A DNA stretch of 64,000 nt from Euzebya pacifica (GCF_003344865.1 NZ_CP031165.1:4283910-4347909); one strand, 5' to 3'; positions 39,227 through 48,101 are shown, numbered from the stretch's first letter. Made by a program: numbers and translations. Notes: generated by a model not told the origin, from the sequence alone.

Positions 39227-40393
39227 CTACCGGGGTCCGACGCCCGTGGGGTGGCGAACGACGTTGTCGCCACTCTCGACCGCCTTCTCGCGACGATTCG
39301 TCCGCCAACCCTGCACGAGGAGCGCCAGGACGAGCAGAATGAACAGCCCTCCCGTCACCGAGAGAACGAGCGTCGGATCGCCGAGCGAGGGGCCGACCAC
39401 CGCCGCTGCCAGCAGCGCCGAGCAGCTGTAGAGCACCAGGACCGCTCGTCGCTGGCTGTGGCCGAGCTCGAGGAGGCGGTGGTGCAGGTGCTTCTTGTCG
39501 GCCGCCGCGATCGACTGGCCGCTGCTGACGCGACGGACGATCGCGAGCACGGTGTCGATGAACGGGACCGCCAGCACGAGCGCCGGGATGAGGGCCGGGA
39601 CCGACACGGCGAAGAAGTCGGTGGAGGTCGGCGCGACGGTGTTGCCGATGGCGCTGACCCCGGCCGCACCCATCAGCAGGCCGAGCAGCATGGCGCCGGT
39701 GTCCCCCATGAAGATCGACGCCGGGTTGAAGTTGAAGAAGAGGAAGCCGACGCACGCCCCGGTGACCGCGGCGAGGACGAGGCCGGCAGCGGAGGTGGCC
39801 GAGGCGACCGGGACGGGGCCGAGCTCGGAGTAGGCGAACAGCGCGATGGCCGCGATGGCCACGATCCCGGCGGCAAGGCCGTCGAGGCCGTCGACGAGGT
39901 TGACGGCGTTGATCATCGCGACGACCAGCACGATGGTCAGCAGCGCCGCGGCATCGGGCGACAACGACACGATGTTGCCGCCGCCGAAGGGGATGTAGAC
40001 GAACCGCAGGGTCACGCCGAACAGGACGAGCGTCCCGGCGGCGAGGATCTGTCCGGCCAGCTTCGCGGCAGGGGTCAACCCTCGGGTGTCGTCGATCAGC
40101 CCCACGTAGACGATGACCAACGCCGCGAGGAGGATGGCCTCGGGCTCCGACGTCGTGCGGAACAGCTCGTCGAAGGTGCCCAGGCCGTTGGCCACCGCAT
40201 AGGCCCCCATCAGGCCGCCCAGCATCGCCAGACCACCCAGCTCCGGCGTCGGGGTCGAGTGGATGTGGCGGTCGCCGGGAACCTTCACCGCACCGACGGC
40301 GTGGGCGATCCGCTTGACCACGGGCGTGGCCAGCACCGTCACCAGCAGGCTGGCAACGGCGATCAGCAGGTTGTCGAGGAGTGCCTGATCCAT
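39227..40393 (-). CDS. wecA: UDP-GlcNAc:undecaprenyl-phosphate GlcNAc-1-phosphate transferase (WecA/TagO/Rfe)
   Basis: Membrane enzyme that starts wall polysaccharide (arabinogalactan/teichoic-type) linkage by loading GlcNAc-1-P onto polyprenyl phosphate. 388 residues, about 11 helices. The catalytic Asp pairs are in GLIDDTRGL and NAVNLVDGLDGLAAG, plus FMGDTGAMLLG and the C-terminal DKKHLHHRLLELG loop typical of this family rather than MraY. It lies directly upstream of the atp operon, the same arrangement as rfe and atpB in Mycobacterium. Confidence 0.94.
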   Translation of the reverse strand: MDQALLDNLLIAVASLLVTVLATPVVKRIAHAVGAVKVPGDRHIHSTPTPELGGLAMLGGLMGAYAVANGLGTFDELFRTTSEPEAILLAALVIVYVGLIDDTRGLTPAAKLAGQILAAGTLVLFGVTLRFVYIPFGGGNIVSLSPDAAALLTIVLVVAMINAVNLVDGLDGLAAGIVAIAAIALFAYSELGPVPVASATSAAGLVLAAVTGACVGFLFFNFNPASIFMGDTGAMLLGLLMGAAGVSAIGNTVAPTSTDFFAVSVPALIPALVLAVPFIDTVLAIVRRVSSGQSIAAADKKHLHHRLLELGHSQRRAVLVLYSCSALLAAAVVGPSLGDPTLVLSVTGGLFILLVLALLVQGWRTNRREKAVESGDNVVRHPTGVGPR

Positions 40394-40412
40394 CGGTGGG
40401 CCTCGACGCTAC

Positions 40413-40438
40413 CGCGCACCGGCCGGGGCCGGTGCGCG
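40413..40438 (-). terminator. Hairpin between glyA and wecA
   Basis: CGCGCACCGGCC-GG-GGCCGGTGCGCG is a perfect 12-bp stem just downstream of glyA on the minus strand, followed by wecA in the same direction. Confidence 0.75.
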
Positions 40439-40489
40439 TGGGTGTGTCCGCCCGGCCGCTTCGGGGCGGGCCGATTGGCCTCGAGGGTC

Positions 40490-41758
40490 CTAGGCCTGTG
40501 CGGCGGGCTCGGGGTAGGCCGGGAAGTTCGCGGACAGCTCCGCGACCTCCTTGCGGACGGTGTCGACCTCGCCCTCGTCCTTCAGAACGCGCACGATGAA
40601 GCTGGCGATCCGGCCCATCTCCTCGGTGCCCATGCCGACCGTGGTGGCGGCGGCGGTGCCGACGCGGATGCCGGAGGCGACCATCGGCGGACGCGGGTCG
40701 AAGGGGATGGCGTTCTTGTTCAGCGTGATGCCGGCGGCGTCGCAGCGGGCCTCGGCGTCGGCGCCGGTGATGTCCAGGCTCTGCAGGTCCGCCAGCAGGT
40801 AGTGGATGTCGGTGCCGCCGGAGACGATGCGGACGCCGTGGTCCTCCAGCGCTGCGGCCAGCGCACGGGCGTTGGCGACCACGTTGGCGGCGTACTCGGC
40901 GAACGACGGCTGCATGGCCTCCTTGAAGGAGACAGCCTTGGCGGCGACGACGTGCTCGAGCGGGCCGCCCTGCATCATCGGGAAGACGGCCTTGTCCACG
41001 GCCTTGGCGTGCGCCTCGGTGGACAGGATCGTGCCGCCGCGGGGACCGCGCAGGGTCTTGTGGTTGGTGAACGTGGTGACGTCGGCGTGCGGGACCGGCG
41101 AGGGATGTGCCCCACCGGCAACGAGGCCGGCGAAGTGGGCGGCGTCGACCATCAGGACTGCGCCGACCTCGTCGGCGATCGCGCGGAAACCGGCGAAGTC
41201 CCAGTGCCGCGGGTAGGCCGTCGCGCCGGCGATGATCAGCTTGGGGCGGCGCTCCAGGGCGATGGCCCGGACCTCGTCCATGTCGATGATCTGGTCGGAC
41301 TCGCGGACGCCGTAGGCGGCGATGTCGAACCACTTGCCGGAGAAGTTGACCTTGGACCCGTGGGTCAGGTGGCCGCCGTGGGGCAGGGACATCGCAAGGA
41401 CGGTGTCACCGTGCTGGACACCCAGGGCGAAGATCGCGGCCATGTTGGCCTGGGCGCCGGCGTGCGGCTGGACGTTGGCGTGCTCGGCCCCGAACAGCTC
41501 CTTGGCCCGCTCGATGGCGAGGGACTCGGCGACGTCGACGAACTCACAGCCGCCGTAGTACCGCTTGCCCGGATACCCCTCGGCGTACTTGTTGGTCAGG
41601 ACGCTGCCCTGGGCGGCGAGGACCGCCGGCGAGGTCAGGTTCTCCGACGCGATCAGCTGCAGGTGGGTGCGCTGGCGGTTCAGCTCGCTGGTGATCGCCG
41701 CGGCGATCTCCGGGTCCTGTGCTTCCAGCTGCGCCCAGTCGGGGCCGTAGTAGGTCAT
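40490..41758 (-). CDS. glyA: Serine hydroxymethyltransferase
   Basis: PLP enzyme interconverting serine plus tetrahydrofolate and glycine plus 5,10-methylene-THF. 422 residues. The PLP Lys is in [14 protein letters not shown], with N-terminal [30 protein letters not shown] and HAGAQAN. The length is typical. The ATG is preceded at 7 nt by a TACGCT -10 box, so it is probably leaderless. It is transcribed towards wecA and separated from it by a hairpin. Confidence 0.97.
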   Translation of the reverse strand: MTYYGPDWAQLEAQDPEIAAAITSELNRQRTHLQLIASENLTSPAVLAAQGSVLTNKYAEGYPGKRYYGGCEFVDVAESLAIERAKELFGAEHANVQPHAGAQANMAAIFALGVQHGDTVLAMSLPHGGHLTHGSKVNFSGKWFDIAAYGVRESDQIIDMDEVRAIALERRPKLIIAGATAYPRHWDFAGFRAIADEVGAVLMVDAAHFAGLVAGGAHPSPVPHADVTTFTNHKTLRGPRGGTILSTEAHAKAVDKAVFPMMQGGPLEHVVAAKAVSFKEAMQPSFAEYAANVVANARALAAALEDHGVRIVSGGTDIHYLLADLQSLDITGADAEARCDAAGITLNKNAIPFDPRPPMVASGIRVGTAAATTVGMGTEEMGRIASFIVRVLKDEGEVDTVRKEVAELSANFPAYPEPAAQA

Positions 41759-41765
41759 GTCGTGC

Positions 41766-41771
41766 AGCGTA
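41766..41771 (-). promoter_or_regulatory. -10 box for glyA
   Basis: TACGCT on the minus strand lies 7 nt before the glyA ATG. The same hexamer at the same distance precedes argS. Confidence 0.5.
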
Positions 41772-41827
41772 CCGCCGAGCCCATGGCCAGTTCGAGGCCA
41801 CCGGCCCGGCGGTCCCCCCGGACCGTG

Positions 41828-42667
41828 TCAGTCGTCCCGCCCGCTGCGCCCGACCGCCCGCAACACGCTCGCGAAGGCCTCCGCGTGGTCGGTGAAGCCG
41901 ATGTGCCCGCCGGGGAACATCGTGGGCTCGAGGCCGAGCTCCTCGGCGAGGCGACGCGAGGTCCGGTCACACAGCTCTCCGGTCGACTCCTCACCGATGC
42001 CGACGACGATCGGCACCTCGCAGCTGCGCAGGCGGTCCAGCGGCGGTTCCCAGAACGAGGTCTCCACGAGCATGTTCTCGACACCGAAGGCCTCGTCCTC
42101 GGCGTCGCGCCCCTCCGGTTCCTGGCCGAAGACCCCGGCGAACACCTCGTCGGGTACGTGGATGTTCGCCTGGTCCAGGAACAGGCGCCAGTAGCCCTCG
42201 CGATCGCCCGCGGTGAACCGTCGGACCATCTCCTCGGTGCCGACGCGCAGATCCCGGGCGTCGGGCAGGAGCACGCACAGGGGCGGTTCGTGGGCCACGA
42301 CGACCTCCAGGAGCTCGGGGCGGGTCGCGGCCAGCGCGAGGGCGCTGACCGCGCCACCGCTGGATCCGACGACGGTTGCCGGGCCGGCGTCCACCTCCTG
42401 CAGGACGGCGGCGAGGTCGGCTGCCCGCTGATCAGGGGTGACGTGCGCGGTCCGGTCGGCGACGGTGCTGCGGGCGACACCCCGGGGATCGGCGGTCAGG
42501 ACCGTCCAGTCGGCGGCCAGGACCTCGGCGAGCCCCTCGAAGGACCGGGAGTCCATCGGGGCGGCGTGCAGGGCGATGAGCGGCCCGTCACCGCGGAGGG
42601 TGGCGGCGATGGTCGCGCCATCGACCTCGACGGTCATCGGTCGGGCGGTGGCGGTGGTGGATGGCAT
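41828..42667 (-). CDS. Alpha/beta hydrolase
   Basis: A 279-residue alpha/beta-hydrolase-fold protein. The oxyanion-hole area is PLIALHAAPMDSRS and the nucleophile Ser is in VVGSSGGAVSAL (GxSxG). The acid is probably an Asp or Glu near IGEESTGELCD, and the His is in FPGGHIGFTDH. The substrate is unknown; the TetR control and divergent arrangement suggest a detoxification or small-ester role. The ATG at 42667 has an AGGAG site upstream; the longer frame runs back into the tetR gene and is rejected. Confidence 0.88.
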   Translation of the reverse strand: MPSTTATARPMTVEVDGATIAATLRGDGPLIALHAAPMDSRSFEGLAEVLAADWTVLTADPRGVARSTVADRTAHVTPDQRAADLAAVLQEVDAGPATVVGSSGGAVSALALAATRPELLEVVVAHEPPLCVLLPDARDLRVGTEEMVRRFTAGDREGYWRLFLDQANIHVPDEVFAGVFGQEPEGRDAEDEAFGVENMLVETSFWEPPLDRLRSCEVPIVVGIGEESTGELCDRTSRRLAEELGLEPTMFPGGHIGFTDHAEAFASVLRAVGRSGRDD

Positions 42668-42696
42668 ATCGAGGACTCCTCGGGGGACAACTTTTC

Positions 42697-42740
42697 TGGA
42701 CGTTCGTGTCCAATCTAGTCCGATTGGACATTCGTGTCTA
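42697..42740. promoter_or_regulatory. Twin TetR operators in the divergent promoter
   Basis: Two 16-bp near-palindromes are spaced 28 bp: TGGACGTTCGTGTCCA (42697-42712, perfect TGGAC/GTCCA arms) and TGGACATTCGTGTCTA (42725-42740, one mismatch). They lie between the start codons of the hydrolase and its TetR regulator, and the second overlaps the tetR -10. Probably bound by the adjacent regulator. Confidence 0.8.
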
Positions 42741-42744
42741 GAAT
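42739..42744 (+). promoter_or_regulatory. -10 box for tetR
   Basis: TAGAAT ends 8 nt before ATG 42753, overlapping the right end of the second operator, which explains autorepression. No ribosome site follows, so the transcript is likely leaderless. Confidence 0.55.
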
Positions 42745-42752
42745 CGCTGGCC

Positions 42753-43412
42753 ATGGATGCCGAAGCACAGCCGCCGGGGTCGAGTCGTGGCGTTCGGGGG
42801 CCGTCGCGTCGCAAGCGCCGAGCCGTGCTCGACGCAGCCTTCGAGGTCTTCCTCCAGCACGGGTTCGAGGGCGCGACGCTCGAACAGGTCGCCGAGCACG
42901 CCGGGGTGTCGCGGCAGACCGTGTACGCGCACTTCCGTGGGGAGGAGGAAGGGGTCAAGGAGACCCTCTTCCGGGCGATGGTCGCCGAGTTCGTCGCCCA
43001 GCCGGACAACGCGCATCCCCTGTCCACCAGCCTCGGGAGCAGCGAGGACGTCGAGGCGGACCTCCGCACCTACGCCCGCCACCACCTGCAGCTCGTCATG
43101 CGTCCGGAGCTCCTGCGGCTGCGGCGGATGATGATCGGCGAGGCCGAGCGGTTCCCCGCCCTTGCCGACGAGTGGTTCACCAACGGACCCGAACGATCCT
43201 TCGAGCTCTTCGCCGGCTGGTTCGCCGAGCTGCACGCCCGCGGGACGCTGACGGTTCCCGACCCCGACGTCGCCGCCCGGACGTTCAACTGGCTGGTCCT
43301 CTCCACGCCCCTGAACGAGGCCATGGCCCGCCCGCACCGCACCTGGACGCCTGCGGAGCTCGAGGAGTGGGCCGATGAGGCGGTCCGGGTGTTCCTCGCC
43401 GGGCACCGCTGA
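42753..43412 (+). CDS. TetR-family transcriptional regulator
   Basis: A 219-residue repressor. The N-terminal helix-turn-helix reads RRAVLDAAFEVFLQHGFEGATLEQVAEHAGVSRQTVYAHF, the canonical TetR pattern, beginning about residue 20 after a basic arm. The C-terminal ligand-binding part is helical (FELFAGWFAELHARG). It is divergent from the alpha/beta hydrolase and faces two matching operator sites in the shared promoter, so it probably represses both itself and that gene. The inducer is unknown. Confidence 0.92.
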   Translation: MDAEAQPPGSSRGVRGPSRRKRRAVLDAAFEVFLQHGFEGATLEQVAEHAGVSRQTVYAHFRGEEEGVKETLFRAMVAEFVAQPDNAHPLSTSLGSSEDVEADLRTYARHHLQLVMRPELLRLRRMMIGEAERFPALADEWFTNGPERSFELFAGWFAELHARGTLTVPDPDVAARTFNWLVLSTPLNEAMARPHRTWTPAELEEWADEAVRVFLAGHR

Positions 43413-43421
43413 GCCCTGCTC

Positions 43422-43447
43422 ACCCGCGGCCGCTCCTGCCCGCGGGT
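43422..43447. terminator. Terminator between tetR and rpiB
   Basis: ACCCGCGG and CCGCGGGT are perfect complements separated by 10 nt in the 68-bp gap between two convergent genes. Confidence 0.65.
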
Positions 43448-43480
43448 CGAGGGGTCAGCCGGGGTTTCCGGCGGACCTGC

Positions 43481-43936
43481 CTACCTGACGTCGTCCTGTG
43501 CTCGCTCGATGTCGTGGATGAGCGCGATCCGCTGTTCGTGGCGACCGCCCTCGAAGTCGGTGGTCAGCCACAGCTCGAGGATCTCGTCGGCCATGTGGGG
43601 CGTGACGACGCGGGCGCCCATCGCGATGACGTTGGCGTCGTTGTGCTCGCGCGACAGCCGAGCGGTCCAGAGGTCGTTGCACAACGCCGCGCGGATCCCG
43701 TCCACCTTGTTGGCCGCGATCTGCTCGCCCTGGCCGGACCCGCCGAGGACGATGCCGCGGTCGGCATGGCCGCTGGCCACCGCACGGCCGACGGACGCCA
43801 TGATCGGCGGGTAGTCGACCCGCTCGACGGAGTCGGTGCCGTGGTCGTCGACCTCGTGGCCGAGGCCGGCGAGGGTCGTCTTCAGGTGTTCCTTGAGGTC
43901 GTAGCCGGCGTGGTCGGCCCCGATGGCGATGCGCAT
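43481..43936 (-). CDS. rpiB: Ribose-5-phosphate isomerase B
   Basis: Interconverts ribose-5-P and ribulose-5-P in the pentose phosphate pathway. 151 residues (LacAB/RpiB family). MRIAIGADHAGYDLKEHLK, VDYPPIMASVGRAVASG, GIVLGGSGQGEQIAANK (with Ser in the Cys/Ser active-site position) and RAALCNDLWTARLSREHNDANV (catalytic base region) are all present. A TAGGGT box 8 nt before the ATG suggests a leaderless mRNA. Confidence 0.95.
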   Translation of the reverse strand: MRIAIGADHAGYDLKEHLKTTLAGLGHEVDDHGTDSVERVDYPPIMASVGRAVASGHADRGIVLGGSGQGEQIAANKVDGIRAALCNDLWTARLSREHNDANVIAMGARVVTPHMADEILELWLTTDFEGGRHEQRIALIHDIERAQDDVR

Positions 43937-43944
43937 GACAGGAG

Positions 43945-43950
43945 ACCCTA
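43945..43950 (-). promoter_or_regulatory. -10 box for rpiB
   Basis: TAGGGT on the minus strand ends 8 nt before the rpiB ATG. No ribosome-binding sequence of good quality lies between. Confidence 0.45.
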
Positions 43951-43987
43951 CCGGCTCGGCAGGGCCTCCTCGTCGTCTGCGGATCGG

Positions 43988-45127
43988 CTAGGCGGCCGGG
44001 TCGAGCACGACCTTGGTGTAGCCGTCCTCGCGCTTGTCGAAGCGGGCGTAGGCGTCGGGGGCCTCCTCCAGCGGAACACGCTTGGAGACCACGAACGACG
44101 GCTCCGCACGGCCGGCGATGATCAGGTCCCGCAGCTGGCGGTTGTGTGCCTTGACGTCGGCCTGGCCCGTCCCCATCTTCAGGCCCTTCTCGAAGAAGGT
44201 GCCGATGTCGAACAGCAGGCGGCCGTTGGCGGCCTCCTCGGTGGGAGCACCGGGGTCGGATGGCACGTACAGGCCCACCACGCCGAGGCGGCCGGTCGCG
44301 CGGGTGGAGGTGACGAGGTTGTTGAGGATCATCGCGGGCACCTCGTCCTCACCGTCGGGCTTCTGCGCCTGGTAGCCGACGGCGTCGATGCCGGTGTCGG
44401 TCCCGCCGTCGGTCGCGTCGAGGATGAACTCGGGGGCGTCGACCTCGGCGAAGTTCACCGGGATGGCGCCGGAGTGTTCCTCGGCCAACCGCAGGCGTTC
44501 CTCGACCTTGTCCACGACATAGATCTCCGAGGCCCCGCGGAGACGAGCGGAGTAGGCCGCCATCTGCCCGACCGGGCCGGCGCCGTACACCGCGACGGTG
44601 TCGCCGGGGCCGACGCCAGCCAGCTCGGTTGCGTGGTAACCGGTGGGGAAGATGTCGGCGAGCATCGCGAAGTCGTGCTCGTGCTCCTCCCCCTCGGGCA
44701 GGCGCAGCGCGTTGAAGTCGGCGAAGGGCACCTTGAGGTACTCCGCCTGTCCGCCGCGCCACGGCCCCATCGACACGTAGCCGTACGCACCACCGGCGAA
44801 GCCCTCGTTGACGTTCAGGCAGAAGCCGGTCTTGTTGTTCTCGCAGTTCCTGCAGAACCCGCAGGCGACGTTGAAGGGCAGGACGACCCGGTCGCCCTTC
44901 TTCAGGTCCGAGACCCCGGCGCCGACCTCCTCGACGACGCCCATGTTCTCGTGGCCGAAGACGATGCCGGGTTCGGCGCCGGTACGACCCTCGTACATGT
45001 GCAGGTCCGAGCCGCAGATCGCCGAGGTCGTGATGCGGATGATGGCGTCGGTCGGAGCGTCGATCGTGGGGTCCTCGACGTCCTCGACCCGGACGTCGCG
45101 TTCGCCGCGGTAGACAACTGCCTTCAT
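43988..45127 (-). CDS. Zinc-dependent alcohol/formaldehyde dehydrogenase
   Basis: A 379-residue medium-chain dehydrogenase. Catalytic Zn ligands are in SAICGSDLH and GHENMG. The structural Zn lobe is CGFCRNCENNKTGFCLNVNEG, and the NAD-binding motif is GAGPVGQMAAY. The glutathione-independent formaldehyde dehydrogenase (FdhA of Pseudomonas) has the same lobe and DADAVGYQA-like segment; here GIDAVGYQAQKPDG. If so, it would oxidise formaldehyde to formate, which could feed the formate dehydrogenase; the substrate is not proven. The start MKAVVYRGERDV has a GGAGGA ribosome site upstream. Confidence 0.88.
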   Translation of the reverse strand: MKAVVYRGERDVRVEDVEDPTIDAPTDAIIRITTSAICGSDLHMYEGRTGAEPGIVFGHENMGVVEEVGAGVSDLKKGDRVVLPFNVACGFCRNCENNKTGFCLNVNEGFAGGAYGYVSMGPWRGGQAEYLKVPFADFNALRLPEGEEHEHDFAMLADIFPTGYHATELAGVGPGDTVAVYGAGPVGQMAAYSARLRGASEIYVVDKVEERLRLAEEHSGAIPVNFAEVDAPEFILDATDGGTDTGIDAVGYQAQKPDGEDEVPAMILNNLVTSTRATGRLGVVGLYVPSDPGAPTEEAANGRLLFDIGTFFEKGLKMGTGQADVKAHNRQLRDLIIAGRAEPSFVVSKRVPLEEAPDAYARFDKREDGYTKVVLDPAA

Positions 45128-45345
45128 GGGTCCTCCAGTGGGGTGGTTGTACGAGGCTGTCCTCGACATTCCGTGTTCCCGCTGCCTGCACGGCGAAACA
45201 CCACCGGCCACCGGGGTTGCGGAGTCCTTGGCTGCGTCGTCCCGAGGGTTTCGGCGACGAAGTCGGTGGCTACGGTCTCGGTCGGGGGGACGCGATGCGT
45301 CACACGCCCCGACCCTCGAACCGCTCTTGACCGGAGGCCCTTTCC

Positions 45346-46113
45346 ATGCCCGACCGCAGTCCACTCCATGACCGCCGCGTGCTCGTGACCGGGGCATCAT
45401 CGGGCATCGGACGCGCGATCGCGATCGCCTGTGCGGACGCGGGCGCCCGGGTCGCAGGGATCGCCCGCCGTGCCGAACGCCTGGAGGCGCTGTCGGACGC
45501 CCACGGTGTGGTCCCGGTCGCCGGTGACGTGACGGCCGACGGCGCGTCCTCCCTCGTCGCCTCCGCCGTGGACGCCCTGGGCGGTCTGGACGTGCTCGTC
45601 AACGCCGCCGGAATCGCACGGATGGGGCTCATCGCCGACACCGATCCGTCGGACTGGCGAGCCATGTTCGACGTGAACGTGCTCGGGTTGCTGGAGGTCA
45701 CCCAGGCCGCGCTGCCGGCGCTGAAGGACGGCGGAGGGTCGATCGTCAACATCTCCTCGATGTCGGGACGACGGATCCCGGCGGCGGAGGGTGGGGTCTA
45801 CTCCGCCACGAAGTTCGCGGTGCACGCCATCAGCGAGGCGCTGCGCATGGAGCTGCAGGAGTCCGGAGTGCGGGTCACGACCATGGCGCCCGGGTTCGTG
45901 TCCACCGAGATCTTCGATGACCGCCCGGACTCTGCGGTGACCGAGCGCTACCGGAAGATGGCCGCAGGCGTCGGCATGGAGGCCGAGGACGTGGCCGCGG
46001 CCGTGCTGCACGCCCTGACCGCGCCTGCGTCGGTCGGGATGGTGGAGATCGCCATGGTCCCGATGTCGCAGAGCGACGAGGCCTATCGCGACGCCGTCGG
46101 CGACAAGGACTAG
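45346..46113 (+). CDS. Short-chain dehydrogenase/reductase
   Basis: A 255-residue classical SDR. TGASSGIGRAIA is the cofactor loop; ARRAERLEAL after the second beta strand suggests NADPH. LVNAAGIARMG, catalytic Ser in NISSMSGRR and the catalytic YSATKFAVHAISEA follow. Substrate unknown. The ATG follows a GGAGG site by 8 nt. Divergent from the zinc dehydrogenase with 218 bp between. Its last 4 bp overlap the convergent threonylcarbamoyl-AMP synthase gene. Confidence 0.9.
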   Translation: MPDRSPLHDRRVLVTGASSGIGRAIAIACADAGARVAGIARRAERLEALSDAHGVVPVAGDVTADGASSLVASAVDALGGLDVLVNAAGIARMGLIADTDPSDWRAMFDVNVLGLLEVTQAALPALKDGGGSIVNISSMSGRRIPAAEGGVYSATKFAVHAISEALRMELQESGVRVTTMAPGFVSTEIFDDRPDSAVTERYRKMAAGVGMEAEDVAAAVLHALTAPASVGMVEIAMVPMSQSDEAYRDAVGDKD

Positions 46114-47066
46114 GTCGCGGGCCCGTCGGGGGTGGACGGGCGGTCCTCGTCGCCGTCGGGGGCGTCGTCGGGGGCGTCGTCGGGGTTCCGGACGTCGTCG
46201 GTCTCCGGGGACTCCACGGTGACCGCAGCCTCGTCGAGGGCGGGGTCTCGGTCCTCGACCTCGTCCTGTGTCGAGCCCTCCACCTCCTGGACGAGCTCGG
46301 CCTCGGCGACCGCATCGGCGGAGTCAGCCTCGCCGTCTCCGGCAGGGGTATCTGCCGGTTCGTCGGCGTCGGCACCGTCGGACGCCTCGGTAGGGTCATC
46401 GACCGGCAGCATGGACGGGTCGGGGCGTTCGCCCCATTCCAGCTCGCCGGAGGCGACCAGGTGGATGTGGTCCTCGGGCACGACGCCCTCGCGGTGCACG
46501 ACCGGGGACGGGCCGGTCGCGTCGACGATGGTGGACACACGTCCGTCGAGCTCCCCGCCGTCGAGGTAGACGGGAACCAGGACGCCGAGCTGTGCCTTCG
46601 CCTCCTCCACCGTCGTGGGTCTCGGCTGGGAGAGGCGGTTGGCCGCGGTGCAGGCCAGGGGGCCGACGGCGCCGATCAGGTCACGGACGAACTCGTCGGC
46701 CGGCTGGCGCAGCTGCACGGTGCCCTTGGCGTTGCCGAGGTCCCATGCCAGGTCGACCGTTGCGGGCAGCACCAGGGTGAGGTCGCCGGGCCAGTAGGCG
46801 GCCATCAGCCGGTCGGCCCAGTCCGGGACGTCACCCGCAAGCGCACCGACCTGCCGCTCGGACCGCAGCAGGACCGGCAGCGGCGTGACCCGGCTGCGAC
46901 GGCGGGCCGCGAAGATCCGCTGCGTGGCCGCAGTACGGAAGGCATCGGCCACGATGGCGTAGACGCCTCCGACGGGCAGGACCACGACCGACCCTGCCTG
47001 CAGGGTCTCGGTGGCCTTCGCCAGCGCCCCGTCGCGGTCCTCGGACAGGCTGATGATGGTGCTCAC
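46110..47066 (-). CDS. L-threonylcarbamoyladenylate synthase (Sua5/YrdC/TsaC) with acidic tail
   Basis: Makes threonylcarbamoyl-AMP for the t6A37 modification of ANN-decoding tRNAs. 318 residues: the YrdC core occupies about 1-205 (GSVVVLPVGGVYAIVADA, LPVLLRSERQVGAL, PGDLTLVLPA, QLRQPADEFVRDLI, ANRLSQPRPT). The remaining 110 residues are an extremely acidic Asp/Glu/Ala-rich tail predicted disordered. Most TsaC are about 190-210 residues long and Sua5 has a folded second domain, so the tail is unusual. GTG start. It lies next to prmC as in Mycobacterium. Some YrdC core motif residues are not canonical (VGGVYAIV for PTDTVYGL). Confidence 0.85.
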   Translation of the reverse strand: MSTIISLSEDRDGALAKATETLQAGSVVVLPVGGVYAIVADAFRTAATQRIFAARRRSRVTPLPVLLRSERQVGALAGDVPDWADRLMAAYWPGDLTLVLPATVDLAWDLGNAKGTVQLRQPADEFVRDLIGAVGPLACTAANRLSQPRPTTVEEAKAQLGVLVPVYLDGGELDGRVSTIVDATGPSPVVHREGVVPEDHIHLVASGELEWGERPDPSMLPVDDPTEASDGADADEPADTPAGDGEADSADAVAEAELVQEVEGSTQDEVEDRDPALDEAAVTVESPETDDVRNPDDAPDDAPDGDEDRPSTPDGPAT

Positions 47067-47109
47067 AGCAGGGAGGATGCCAGCCGACCGGGCCGGTCGC
47101 GCAGCCCGG

Positions 47110-47946
47110 TCACGCCCGTCGGGCCATTGCGAACCGGTCGCGGCCGGTCAGGTCGGGTTCGACCGACGAGGATCCGACGTGATGGGCCAGCGCCTGGGCC
47201 GTCTGGTCCACGCGCGAGGGATCGTCCTCGATCACGATCCAGCCGCCCGGGCGCAGCCAGTGGGGGGCGGCGGCGACCAGGTCGGCGATGACCTCCCAGC
47301 CGGACTCGCCACCGACGAGCGCCTCGTAGGGGTCGTGGTCCCGCACCTCCGGGTCGACCGCAGCCATCTGGCTGGGGTCGAGGTAGGGCGGGTTGCAGAC
47401 GATGACGTCCACGGTGCCGAGCAGGCTCGGGTCGACCCCGGCGAAGAGCGAGGCGTGGTGCACCTCGACCTGAGGGTGAGGTCGAGCGTTGCGCCTCGCG
47501 AGCGCGACCGCACGGGGGTTGATGTCGGTTGCCACGATGCGAGAGGCCCCAGTTTCGTGGGCGATCGCGCAGCTGATGGCCCCGGTGCCCGTGCACGGCT
47601 CGATGACGATCGCCCCGTCGGTGAGGCGGTCGATGGCGAGGCCGGCCAGGACCTCCGTCTCCGGTCGAGGCACGAACACGCCAGCTGCCACCTCCACCTC
47701 GATCCAGCGGAACGGCGCCGTGCCGAGGATCAGCTGGAGGGGCTCGCGGCGTTCCCGGCGGATCACGGCGTCGGCGAGGGCGGCAGGGTTGCTGGGAAAG
47801 CCTTCCAGCAACCAGCGGGCGTCGGCCTCGGGACTCGGTACCCCGGCGGCGCGCAGCCGCTCGACCACCTCGAGCCGCGTCAGACCGGCCTTGGGGCCGC
47901 TGGGTGTTTCGGTCTCGGCGGGGTCGGTCCGGTCGTGGTCGGTCAT
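47110..47946 (-). CDS. prmC: Peptide chain release factor N5-glutamine methyltransferase
   Basis: Methylates the Gln of the GGQ motif in RF1 and RF2 (HemK family). 278 residues: an N-terminal helical recognition domain (LTRLEVVERLRAAGVPSPEADARWLL) and an S-adenosylmethionine domain with EPCTGTGAISCA and the catalytic NPPY in VIVCNPPYLD. Its substrate prfA lies 2.5 kb upstream on the same strand, separated here by wrbA and an accessory gene. A TACCGT box 9 nt before the ATG suggests its own promoter. Confidence 0.95.
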   Translation of the reverse strand: MTDHDRTDPAETETPSGPKAGLTRLEVVERLRAAGVPSPEADARWLLEGFPSNPAALADAVIRRERREPLQLILGTAPFRWIEVEVAAGVFVPRPETEVLAGLAIDRLTDGAIVIEPCTGTGAISCAIAHETGASRIVATDINPRAVALARRNARPHPQVEVHHASLFAGVDPSLLGTVDVIVCNPPYLDPSQMAAVDPEVRDHDPYEALVGGESGWEVIADLVAAAPHWLRPGGWIVIEDDPSRVDQTAQALAHHVGSSSVEPDLTGRDRFAMARRA

Positions 47947-47955
47947 CGCCGGCTC

Positions 47956-47961
47956 ACGGTA
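47956..47961 (-). promoter_or_regulatory. -10 box for prmC
   Basis: TACCGT on the minus strand ends 9 nt before the prmC ATG. The same hexamer precedes the lipoprotein gene at 8440. Confidence 0.42.
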
Positions 47962-47990
47962 TCGGCCCGAGCAGGGCAGGGCACATGGGT

Positions 47991-48019
47991 ACGCCCCCGG
48001 CTGGAGGAGCCGGGGGCGT
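47991..48019 (-). terminator. Terminator after wrbA
   Basis: ACGCCCCCGGCT and AGCCGGGGGCGT form a perfect 12-bp stem with a 5-nt loop, downstream of wrbA and before prmC on the minus strand. Confidence 0.85.
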
Positions 48020-48101
48020 GGGGCGGACCGAGTCGTGGCCGGACGACTGGTCCTCGTGGTGGTCTGTGTCCTCGGTCGTCTCGTTGGGTTTGAGGAGCGC
48101 C

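Noticed and set aside
39251-42718. Plus-strand open frame of over 1100 codons opposite wecA and glyA
   Set aside because: Antisense shadow; composition is G/D/V/R-rich with no recognisable domain.
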